Origin: Marinospirillum sp031581385
GTDB taxonomy: Bacteria > Pseudomonadota > Gammaproteobacteria > Pseudomonadales > Halomonadaceae
NCBI RefSeq assembly: GCF_044810985.1
Contig: NZ_CP085242.1
Span: 1,860,001-1,924,000 of the forward strand
Length of the DNA stretch: 64,000 nt
Reading direction: 5' to 3'
Below the pieces are notes generated by a model. That model was not told the origin of the DNA. It saw only the letters and a program-made list of their open reading frames with translations, and did not search any database. The position numbers were made by a program, and so were the translations under genes. Positions 35,324 through 43,282 of this stretch are shown here, piece after piece; position 1 is the stretch's first letter, and every line of letters begins with the position of its first letter.

Positions 35324-35622
35324 TCGTGGCTTGCTGCATCCCATAGAAAAAATGTTGTATGTCAGCACAACACGTCCCTTTCATAGCCACTCCTGTTTCG
35401 TGTAAGTTATCGCAATCAACTTGGACACAGGAAACAGCCACAACTGCCCAGCACTGAGCAAGTCAACGAATTTCTGAACCCTGGAAATCAGCCATCGGCA
35501 CCGAGTAGGCCAACTCTCCCCCGTTCATCACTGGCTCTGCCATCTGCTCGGTTTGCCTACGCCAGATCCAGCCTCAGACAACTTAAGACTCGATCTTGGT
35601 GATTTTTATTTAAACCAAGTGT

Positions 35623-36804
35623 TCAAGAGATAATTGATGCATTACCTGACAACCTATGCAGCACCGCATCGATCAACCTCACGGTTTCCTCAAGCTCTTG
35701 ATCAGAGGTTTCAAAGCCAAGGCTGAAACGAATGACAGATTCGGCTTTTTCAGTAGTAACACCCATTGCCTTTAGTACGTGAGACGGTTCAGGAATACCT
35801 GATGTACATGCTGAACCACTTGAGGCAGCTAGATTAGGTTGTAATGCTCCAAGAATATCTTGTGCATTGAACCCTTCAAATCCTAGAGATAGGTTGCCCG
35901 GATGACGCCTCTCAAATTTACTCCCATAGAGAGTGGTTGGCCAGGGTAAAGCTGTTAACATTCTGAAGAGCTTGTCTCTACGTGCACGTAATTCGTTATT
36001 CATACCAGATAATTCAGCTGAAGAGATATATTCAGCGGCTGCGCCAAGGCCGATACATAATGGCGTTGGCAGAGTCCCTGACCGAAGTCCACTTTGTTGA
36101 CCGCCACCATAGATCAATGGTTCGATTTGATTTTGCAGGTCACGAGAGATAAATAAAGCCCCTATCCCTTTGGGTCCATACATTTTATGACCAGACAGAC
36201 TAAGCATGTCTACCTGTTCCGCAAAATTTCTCATGCTCATAGCCATGGGAGCTTGGGCTGCATCACAGTGGAATACCGCACCATTATTTCTGATGACTTC
36301 AGAGAGTGAAGCCACATCTTGTATCGAGCCGACTTCATTATTAACAGCCATGATGGATACAAGAAGGACATCATCACTTAGTAGCTGCTCAAGCTCTGCT
36401 GATATAATTTGTCCGTTCCGGTCTACAGGAATGTAATCTACTACGTAACCATATTGTTCCTTTAAAACATGCCCAGCCGAAAGAACACATTTGTGCTCTA
36501 TAGCACTTAAGAGTATTCGCTTTCGCGTGGTTTTGGTTAGAGCTGCTCGTTTAGCTAGGCCTAGAATCGCAAGATTGTTGGACTCAGTTGCTCCCGAGGT
36601 AAAGATTACTTCATCGCTATCAGCACCAATTAGGTAGGCCACTTGTTGTGCTGCAATATCGATGTGCGTAGCAGCCTTCCAGCCCATTGCATGATCACCG
36701 GAATGTGGATTTGCAAATAGCTCAATGAAATATGGCTGCATTTTGAGCAAAACTTCTTTAGCTACAGGTGTAGATGCTTGATAGTCCAGATAAAGCTTTT
36801 TCAT
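35623..36804 (-). CDS. sspA: Cysteine desulfurase SspA of a DNA phosphorothioation system
   Basis: A 393-residue fold-type I PLP enzyme of the IscS/NifS class. The PLP lysine is K207 in SLSGHKMYGPKG, and the persulfide cysteine is C333 in SSGSACTSG. It removes sulfur from cysteine and passes it to the DNA-modifying partners. The call as SspA (rather than a housekeeping IscS) rests on context: no isc genes are near, and a DUF4007 gene, an ATPase and a PAPS-reductase-like gene follow divergently. DndA is an alternative name for the same activity; the neighbours favour the Ssp type. Confidence 0.88.
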   Translation of the reverse strand: MKKLYLDYQASTPVAKEVLLKMQPYFIELFANPHSGDHAMGWKAATHIDIAAQQVAYLIGADSDEVIFTSGATESNNLAILGLAKRAALTKTTRKRILLSAIEHKCVLSAGHVLKEQYGYVVDYIPVDRNGQIISAELEQLLSDDVLLVSIMAVNNEVGSIQDVASLSEVIRNNGAVFHCDAAQAPMAMSMRNFAEQVDMLSLSGHKMYGPKGIGALFISRDLQNQIEPLIYGGGQQSGLRSGTLPTPLCIGLGAAAEYISSAELSGMNNELRARRDKLFRMLTALPWPTTLYGSKFERRHPGNLSLGFEGFNAQDILGALQPNLAASSGSACTSGIPEPSHVLKAMGVTTEKAESVIRFSLGFETSDQELEETVRLIDAVLHRLSGNASIIS

Positions 36805-36927
36805 AAGTGCTCAATCATATCAATAGAGTAAGTTATATTTTGACCTGTACCCTTGAAGGCTTCGCTCCATTTTCAAGACATTCTTCACAATGCGATTGAC
36901 CATACCATAGGATGCGTATTAGAGTCA

Positions 36928-36946
36928 CCTGGACGAATCATCCAGG
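36928..36946 (+). promoter_or_regulatory. Hairpin overlapping the sspB ribosome binding site
   Basis: CCTGGA (36928-36933) pairs with TCCAGG (36941-36946) around seven bases. The 3' arm includes the first bases of AGGAG (36944-36948), the Shine-Dalgarno of sspB. The structure could mask translation start or be an operator. Confidence 0.55.
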
Positions 36947-36956
36947 AGAGCAGTGC

Positions 36957-37919
36957 ATGGCGCGTGGGCCACTTTATCATCAGGACTATAAACCTCAATT
37001 TTCAGGACACGAGACTTTTCCGCTTAGGTACGGGTGGTTAAAAAAGTGTTTTGATCGCGTGTCTCAGACAGAAGATGAGCCTGCCAATAAGGCCCTGTGT
37101 TGGGGTGATGATGCTATTGCAGTTTTTGGGGTTGGCAAAAATATGGTGGCGTCAATTCGGCATTGGGCTACGGTTGCCGGTGTCATCGAAGAGCCTGTGG
37201 GTGAAAATAAAGTTACCACAACTGTGCTAGGTAAGCTGCTTTTTGGTCCTGATGGCGTCGATCCTTATCTAGAAAGTCCGAACTCTCTGTGGTTGATTCA
37301 TTGGAAGTTGGCGACGGATTGGAAGAAAAAAACGACGTGGTATTGGGCCTTTAGTAACTATTCAGCCGTGACATTCGAGCGCGACAAGTTCATCGAAAGA
37401 CTGCAGAGTGAATGGCCCTCATCAGCTAAAACCACGATAAAGAATGATGTTGCTTGCTTTCTAAACACTTATGCAGGTCAGCCCGTTTCGGGGAAAGGTG
37501 GAAGAGACGATTCTCTTGAAAGCCCACTTGCGGAGCTTGGCTTAATAAAGCACGTGTCGCGGCGGGATGAGTACAGATTTGTACGCGGCCAAAAAAATAC
37601 ATTGGGTGACGGCGTCTTCATTTGTGCACTCCTAGAGTTCTGGCAGGAATTCTCTCCCGCTTCTTCAACGCTTTCATTCGAGGCAATCGCTCACGAACCC
37701 GGATCTCCTGGAAGGATCTTTCTGCTTGATGAGAACGATGTCGCCGACCGGTTGTTTAGGCTTGATGCCCTTACGGACAATGATCTCCGTTGGTCGGAAA
37801 CTGCAGGCTTGAAGCAAGTTATTCGGAACCTGGACCTGGAGTTCGGTAGTGCACTTGATTTCGTTCGAAAGGACTTTGAAAGCTCAGATAATAGAGAGGC
37901 GCATAGTGTCTTTGATTGA
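36957..37919 (+). CDS. sspB: SspB, DUF4007 protein of the phosphorothioation system
   Basis: A 320-residue protein. ATG 36957 follows AGGAG at eight bases; a longer frame from 36912 lacks such support. The N-terminal YKPQFSGHETFPLRYGWLKK is the DUF4007 hallmark. In the published SspABCD system SspB is the DNA-nicking partner that works with SspC and SspD to place sulfur in one DNA strand. The divergent sspA lies 152 bases away. Its last 14 bases overlap the start of sspC. Confidence 0.87.
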   Translation: MARGPLYHQDYKPQFSGHETFPLRYGWLKKCFDRVSQTEDEPANKALCWGDDAIAVFGVGKNMVASIRHWATVAGVIEEPVGENKVTTTVLGKLLFGPDGVDPYLESPNSLWLIHWKLATDWKKKTTWYWAFSNYSAVTFERDKFIERLQSEWPSSAKTTIKNDVACFLNTYAGQPVSGKGGRDDSLESPLAELGLIKHVSRRDEYRFVRGQKNTLGDGVFICALLEFWQEFSPASSTLSFEAIAHEPGSPGRIFLLDENDVADRLFRLDALTDNDLRWSETAGLKQVIRNLDLEFGSALDFVRKDFESSDNREAHSVFD

Positions 37920-40900
37920 TCGAGTCAGCATTGCCCGGCGTTTCCAGAAATCAATACAAATCGACGCGGATCTTGGGAGCAAAGAAGCCTTAAATGGTTT
38001 TATTTGCCCTCAGTCTTCAGCTGATGTTCTTGTCTCGATGGCTAGGCATACCTCTCAAACTGGGCAGGGTGCATTCACCTGGACAGGGCCATACGGTAGC
38101 GGCAAATCAAGCTTAGCCATTGCTCTTAGTGCTTTACTGGAAGGAAACGCTGAGTTGACGGAGCAAGCGGCCTCTGTCTTCGGAAACCGACTCACCCGAA
38201 CGATACGAGAAGCCTTTCCGACTGGTGAGCGCGGATGGCGAATCCTGCCGGTCGTTGGGAAACGAGGCGATCCGGTCCATGTTTTGGGGGAGGCACTAGA
38301 AAAGGCGGGGTACGTTTCTTCAAGTCCGGGAGTAAACTGGACGGAAGACAGCATTGTGGAAAGTCTCCTCTCTCTGGCTAACAGCGACGCCTCTGTGCAT
38401 GGTGGTCTCCTATTATTTGTCGACGAGATGGGGAAATTTCTAGAAGCTGCTGCTCAGGATGGATCTGATGTTTATCTTTTCCAGCGAATAGCCGAAGCTG
38501 CATCGCGGAGTAACGGTCGACTTCTTTTCGTAGGCGTCCTACATCAAGCGTTTGACGAATATGCCCATCGGCTTTCACATGAACTGCTGAATGAGTGGTC
38601 GAAGATTCAAGGACGTTTCGTTGATCTGCCCGTTAACACGATGGGCGAAGAACAGATTGACTTAATTTCTCGTGCAATTGAGGTAGATGGAGGCAAGCCG
38701 AAGCCCGGACGCCAAGTGCAAACTGTTGCGAACATTGCGCGTAAGGAGCATCCAGAGAGTGCGGGGCGATTAACCGAGATGCTTGCTAGCTGCTGGCCTC
38801 TACACCCTGTTGTGGCTTGCCTTTTAGGTCCTATTTCTCGACGGAGGTTTGGGCAAAATCAACGTAGTATTTTCGGCTTCCTCAACTCTTCGGAGCCCAA
38901 TGGATTTCAAGATTTTCTCCGCTTGGCTAATGAATCTGATGTCTACACACCGGATATGCTGTGGGACTATCTGCGCGCCAATCTTGAGCCTTCGATTCTG
39001 GCATCTCCAGATGGTCATCGATGGGCGATTGCAGCCGAAGCTTTAGACCGGTGTGAAGGTAGCGGCGGGGATGATTTCTTAGTTAGGCTCCTAAAAAACA
39101 TAGCACTTATAGATCTGTTTAAGGAACGATCCGGGCTAGTGCCAAGCTTTGAGCTGCTTCAAACTTGCTTCCCTGATCTTAGCGAAGACTCCTTGAAAGA
39201 TGCGCTCGCACTTCTGGATAAATGGTCGCTGACTATATTCAAGAAGTTTCAGGGTGCCCATGCAATCTTTGCTGGCAGTGATTTTAATATCGATCAGGCC
39301 CTCGGCATTGCGCTAGACGATATTGCGGAACTGGATTACAAGAATCTTGAATCATTGGCTGGTTTGCAGCCGGTTCTCGCCAAGCGACATTATCATAAGA
39401 CAGGCGCCATGCGATGGTTCGATATGAACATTGCGCCTGCAAAAGATGTGTTGGGAGTAGCTAAGGGGTTTAAACCAAAGAGCGGAGTTATTGGGGCGTT
39501 CCTGCTCGTCGTTCCTACTAAAGGGGAAGATGAAGAGCGGATTTACGATCTTTGCCAAGAAGCGGCCGAGTTAAGTGAAGAATGGGACATCGTTGCGGGC
39601 TACTCACCGCAAGCCTGGTCCATCGTGGTGCTGGCAAAGGAGTTGTTAGCGCTCCACAAAGTTAGTAATGATCACCCCGAGCTTGCCGGTGATCCGGTAG
39701 CGAGGCGTGAAGTCTCAGCAAGAATTGCCGAGATGCAGGCGCAGCTGGAAATGGAGTTGAGTAAGTTTGTTGCCGAAGCCACATGGTGCCGAAAAGGGGA
39801 GTTACCAAAGCAATACAGTCAGACTGGCTTAAATGGTTTGGCATCCGACCTCGCGGCCAAGCGTTTTAGTCTGTCTCCAACACTGCACAACGAGCTTCTG
39901 AATCGTCAAAAGCCCTCAGGCAGCGCCATAGCAGGCCAAAATAGGCTTCTTAAACGTATGATAATGCACGAAGCCGAGCCGTGCTTGGGCATTGAAGGCT
40001 TCCCGGTGGAAGGCGGTCTGTATGCTTCGCTTCTACAAGCCACCGGTATTCATGCTGAAACCGAGAATGGTTGGCGTTTTGTTACACCACCTGAGGATGA
40101 CAAGGAGCACAACCTAGCTCCAGCTTGGAACGCCGCAATTAAGTATATTAAAGATCGCAAAGATCGGCCCGTAACAATCGCTGAAATATTCGATAATTGT
40201 TGGGCGAAAAAGCCGTTCGGTATTAAGCCGGGACTGATGCCCGTATTATCCGTTGCGTTCATCCTAAGTCAACGAGATCACCTCGCTGTATACAGGCAAG
40301 GTTTATTCCGGGCCACATTTGATGATGTGGACGTGGATTACCTGGCAAAAGACGCGGAGACGATCCAATTACGTTGGATGGATCTTGATAAGGTTTCGCG
40401 TAGCTTGCTCTCAGAAATGGTCGATCTCGTGCGGGAGCTTGACGGAAACAATGAGCTCATCCATCTCCAACCCATCGATGTTGCGCGAGGGTTAGTTGCT
40501 ATTTATGAGAAGCTCCCAAACTGGACGAAGCGAACCATGCGACTGTCCTCTAGGGCCGTTCAGGTTCGAGATATGTTCAAGCGCGCAAACGATCCGAATA
40601 AGTTTTTATTCGATGATATTCCAGCGTTTGTCGATCCGCAGAGTGCGGATATATCAGAGCAATTTGATGTTCACAATGTCGTTTCTGTCGTACGCGAGGG
40701 GCTTCAAGAATTGGTGCAAGCATACCCTGCGATGATAAATCGACTTCGGGACATGCTACTTGCTGAGTTACAAGTCCCTAATCTTTCACCTCAATCGCTC
40801 ATTGAATTACGCGATCGAGCGGAGAACGTGAAGGAGCTCGCTGGTGATTTCCGTTTGGACGCATTTGTGGGGCGGCTTGCAGAATTTGAAGGCAGCGACC

Positions 40901-41301
40901 AAGGCTTTGAGTCTATTGCCAGCCTTGCAGCAAACAAACCGCCGAGAGATTGGGTTGATCCGGATATGGATCGAGCATCAATAGAGCTGGCTTCTATGGC
41001 GCAAAAGTTCCTCAAAGCTGAAACTTTCACAAGGATAAAAGGCAGACCTGAGAAGCGCCATGCAATGGCAGTGTTTGTTGGTAAAGAAGGAAGGCCAACG
41101 CCGCTTCTGAAAGAATTTGAAGTTACCGACTCCGATCAGAAAGAGATTGAGCATCTCGTTGATAGGGTCGCGGAGACCTTGGATGGGGCTGGAACGATGA
41201 ACAAAAATATTGTTCTCGCTGCGTTAGCACAACTGAGTGCGCGATACATCGAAGACCCTAAGTTAAAGAAGTCCAATTCAGAAAACGGTGAGGTCGCATA
41301 G
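37906..41301 (+). CDS. sspC: SspC, ATPase of the phosphorothioation system
   Basis: A 1131-residue P-loop protein. GTG 37906 follows AGAGAGG at six bases inside the end of sspB; the earlier in-frame start at 37849 has no ribosome binding site. Walker A is GPYGSGKS at residues 61-68 and Walker B LLLFVDEMGKF near residue 168. The rest is a long helical region without named motifs. SspC is the ATP-hydrolysing component known to work with SspB and SspD. It overlaps both sspB (14 bases) and the sspD frame end, so expression is coupled. Confidence 0.85.
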   Translation: MSLIDRVSIARRFQKSIQIDADLGSKEALNGFICPQSSADVLVSMARHTSQTGQGAFTWTGPYGSGKSSLAIALSALLEGNAELTEQAASVFGNRLTRTIREAFPTGERGWRILPVVGKRGDPVHVLGEALEKAGYVSSSPGVNWTEDSIVESLLSLANSDASVHGGLLLFVDEMGKFLEAAAQDGSDVYLFQRIAEAASRSNGRLLFVGVLHQAFDEYAHRLSHELLNEWSKIQGRFVDLPVNTMGEEQIDLISRAIEVDGGKPKPGRQVQTVANIARKEHPESAGRLTEMLASCWPLHPVVACLLGPISRRRFGQNQRSIFGFLNSSEPNGFQDFLRLANESDVYTPDMLWDYLRANLEPSILASPDGHRWAIAAEALDRCEGSGGDDFLVRLLKNIALIDLFKERSGLVPSFELLQTCFPDLSEDSLKDALALLDKWSLTIFKKFQGAHAIFAGSDFNIDQALGIALDDIAELDYKNLESLAGLQPVLAKRHYHKTGAMRWFDMNIAPAKDVLGVAKGFKPKSGVIGAFLLVVPTKGEDEERIYDLCQEAAELSEEWDIVAGYSPQAWSIVVLAKELLALHKVSNDHPELAGDPVARREVSARIAEMQAQLEMELSKFVAEATWCRKGELPKQYSQTGLNGLASDLAAKRFSLSPTLHNELLNRQKPSGSAIAGQNRLLKRMIMHEAEPCLGIEGFPVEGGLYASLLQATGIHAETENGWRFVTPPEDDKEHNLAPAWNAAIKYIKDRKDRPVTIAEIFDNCWAKKPFGIKPGLMPVLSVAFILSQRDHLAVYRQGLFRATFDDVDVDYLAKDAETIQLRWMDLDKVSRSLLSEMVDLVRELDGNNELIHLQPIDVARGLVAIYEKLPNWTKRTMRLSSRAVQVRDMFKRANDPNKFLFDDIPAFVDPQSADISEQFDVHNVVSVVREGLQELVQAYPAMINRLRDMLLAELQVPNLSPQSLIELRDRAENVKELAGDFRLDAFVGRLAEFEGSDQGFESIASLAANKPPRDWVDPDMDRASIELASMAQKFLKAETFTRIKGRPEKRHAMAVFVGKEGRPTPLLKEFEVTDSDQKEIEHLVDRVAETLDGAGTMNKNIVLAALAQLSARYIEDPKLKKSNSENGEVA

Positions 41302-41305
41302 CGAT

Positions 41306-42142
41306 ATGGCAACCAAAGAAAGGCATGTTTTAGGTTTGTCCGGGGGAAGGGATAGTGCTGCCCTGGCTGTGTACATGCGGCAACACCATCCTGAAATCGA
41401 TATCGAGTATTTCTTTACCGATACTGGTAAAGAGTTGCCCGAGGTATATGAGTATCTTGGCCGCCTTGAAGGATTTCTTGGTAAGCCAATCCAACGTTTG
41501 AATCCCGATCGGGATTTCGATTTTTGGTTAAAGCAATACAATGATTTTTTGCCTTCTGCCCAAACAAGATGGTGCACGCGTCAGCTGAAACTCCGACCGT
41601 TCGAGCAATGGGTTCGCCCTATGCTGGATGAGGGTATGACCATATACAGCTACGTAGCTATTCGCGGGGATGAGGAGTATCGCGAAGGCTACGCGTCGAA
41701 AGACGACAACCTTATAGTAAAGCTCCCCTTCAAAGATGCCGGTATCGACAAGGCAGATGTCCTGGATATTCTAGAGGGAGCTGGCCTGGGGCTACCGAAA
41801 TATTATGAGTGGCGTACTCGAAGTGGCTGTACGTTCTGCTTCTATCAGCAGAAGATTGAATGGGTTCGCTTGATGGAGCGTCACCCAGAAGCTTTTGAAG
41901 AAGCCAAAGCCTACGAAAAAAATGCTGTTGAACACGGATCGCCGTTTACTTGGAGCCAAGGCGAGTCTCTGGAAGACCTAGAGAAGCCTGACCGAGTCCA
42001 ACAGATAAAAGAGGACCACAAGGCGCGTTTGGCTAGGCAGAAGAGTAAATCTCAAAAAAACCCTCTTCGCAGTGACAGTGAGCCTTTGGATATTGATGAC
42101 CTTTATGGGAAAGCGAAGGTCTGTCTTGCTTGTCATAAATAA
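41306..42142 (+). CDS. sspD: SspD, PAPS-reductase-like sulfur transferase
   Basis: A 278-residue protein with the PP-loop SGGRDS at residues 12-17 and the ATP-pyrophosphatase/PAPS reductase fold (IEYFFTDTGKELPEVYEYL). Likely cluster cysteines are in RWCTRQLK, SGCTFCFYQ and the C-terminal VCLACHK, as in DndC-type proteins that activate the DNA backbone and receive sulfur. ATG 41306 lies 12 bases after GGTGAGG; GTG 41288 is the alternative. It follows sspC directly. Confidence 0.86.
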   Translation: MATKERHVLGLSGGRDSAALAVYMRQHHPEIDIEYFFTDTGKELPEVYEYLGRLEGFLGKPIQRLNPDRDFDFWLKQYNDFLPSAQTRWCTRQLKLRPFEQWVRPMLDEGMTIYSYVAIRGDEEYREGYASKDDNLIVKLPFKDAGIDKADVLDILEGAGLGLPKYYEWRTRSGCTFCFYQQKIEWVRLMERHPEAFEEAKAYEKNAVEHGSPFTWSQGESLEDLEKPDRVQQIKEDHKARLARQKSKSQKNPLRSDSEPLDIDDLYGKAKVCLACHK

Positions 42143-42178
42143 GATGTTATCTGTCCACATTCCTAAGAGTACGATTAG

Positions 42179-43282
42179 ATGGAAAATTTCGTAACGGCTT
42201 TAGAGAAGTTTTTCTACGAAGTTATCGGCCAGCTCTTGCCTGGGATGTTTTTGCTTGTTGGCTTGTTTTTCGTGTTTCCAGGTGATTTCGCTGAGGATTT
42301 CAAACCTACCGGGCAATTCGAGATTTGGGTCTTCCTGGCGGTGTCATACTGCTTTGGTGCCGCGCTGGCGGCGCTCGGCCAGTATTTTTTTATTCCGCTA
42401 TATACGAAATGCTGTCAGGCTATCCTCAATTGTTTGTTCAAAAAAGAAAAAATTGAAAATTCCGAGATTAAAAAGCTCTTGGTTAGTAACAAAGATCTTA
42501 ATAAAAATTTGGAGAATGAGGATTCTTATAAAATAATAAGTCAACAATTCAAAGGGGTGGGGTCTCTACGGACTTTGAGGAACGTCGCAATGTCCTCGAT
42601 CGATGGTGCTGATAAAGAAACGACAGTTAGGTTGATGTTCATTAGCCTTTTGTCTCAAGGCGTTGCAACTAGCATACTAATCTTGACAGTTGTTTCTGTT
42701 ATTTCCATTTGGATTGATGAGATCTATCCTATTTTGGGAGCGATCCTTGCATCTGTTTTTATTTTTGTTTTGGGTATAGCACTCGCTCTGCCTTTTGTAC
42801 TTCGAGAGCGTGAGTTTTTTGCTAGAGCTCGAAGGTTGCCTCTTGACTGCTATCTCGCGACTTTAAAATCTTCTGCGGAAAGCGAGAGTATATCTCAAAA
42901 TTCCCGCAAGGTTATTTATTTGTCGGGAGGGCATAGATCCGGATGGCAAGATTTTATTATGAGGAGTGCCGGTGGGTTTGAATTTATAGATCCAAGTAAA
43001 AACGGTCTATCTGATTCTAAGGCCTATACGAGCTGGGACTTATATTCGATTGATAAATGCGATATTGTTTTCGCCTATTTTGAGTCCACGAACCCCAGTG
43101 GTTACGGTCTTGCATTAGAGGTTGGATACGCGGCCGCCAAGGGAAAACACGTCATCTTTGTCGATGAGAAATCGGAAAGTGACCGAAACCTCTCTAAGTA
43201 TGTAAAAATAATCAGAGAGGCTTCAGATGCTGTTTTTGAGTCAATAGATGAAGGTGTCAATTATCTAAAGTCTTTGCCATAG
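42179..43282 (+). CDS. Four-helix membrane protein with nucleoside 2-deoxyribosyltransferase-like domain
   Basis: A 367-residue protein, 36 bases after sspD on the same strand and so probably in its transcript. Four membrane helices are visible in two pairs (about residues 14-33, 47-75, 148-176 and 179-206), with a lysine-rich cytoplasmic loop between the pairs. The C-terminal domain from about residue 243 (KVIYLSGGHRSGW, then IDKCDIVFAYFES and GLALEVGYAAAKGKHVIFV) matches the nucleoside 2-deoxyribosyltransferase fold. E314 aligns with the catalytic glutamate of that family, and related folds (TIR-like) act as NAD or nucleotide hydrolases in defence. It is not one of the known Ssp parts, so it may be an added membrane effector, or a modulator. 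Stops abut those of sspH. Confidence 0.8.
   Translation: MENFVTALEKFFYEVIGQLLPGMFLLVGLFFVFPGDFAEDFKPTGQFEIWVFLAVSYCFGAALAALGQYFFIPLYTKCCQAILNCLFKKEKIENSEIKKLLVSNKDLNKNLENEDSYKIISQQFKGVGSLRTLRNVAMSSIDGADKETTVRLMFISLLSQGVATSILILTVVSVISIWIDEIYPILGAILASVFIFVLGIALALPFVLREREFFARARRLPLDCYLATLKSSAESESISQNSRKVIYLSGGHRSGWQDFIMRSAGGFEFIDPSKNGLSDSKAYTSWDLYSIDKCDIVFAYFESTNPSGYGLALEVGYAAAKGKHVIFVDEKSESDRNLSKYVKIIREASDAVFESIDEGVNYLKSLP

Noticed and set aside
35623..43282. DndABCDE (double-stranded phosphorothioation)
   Set aside because: A DUF4007 protein and a large P-loop ATPase accompany the PAPS-reductase-like protein, and no DndB, DndD or DndE is visible, which favours the Ssp type.
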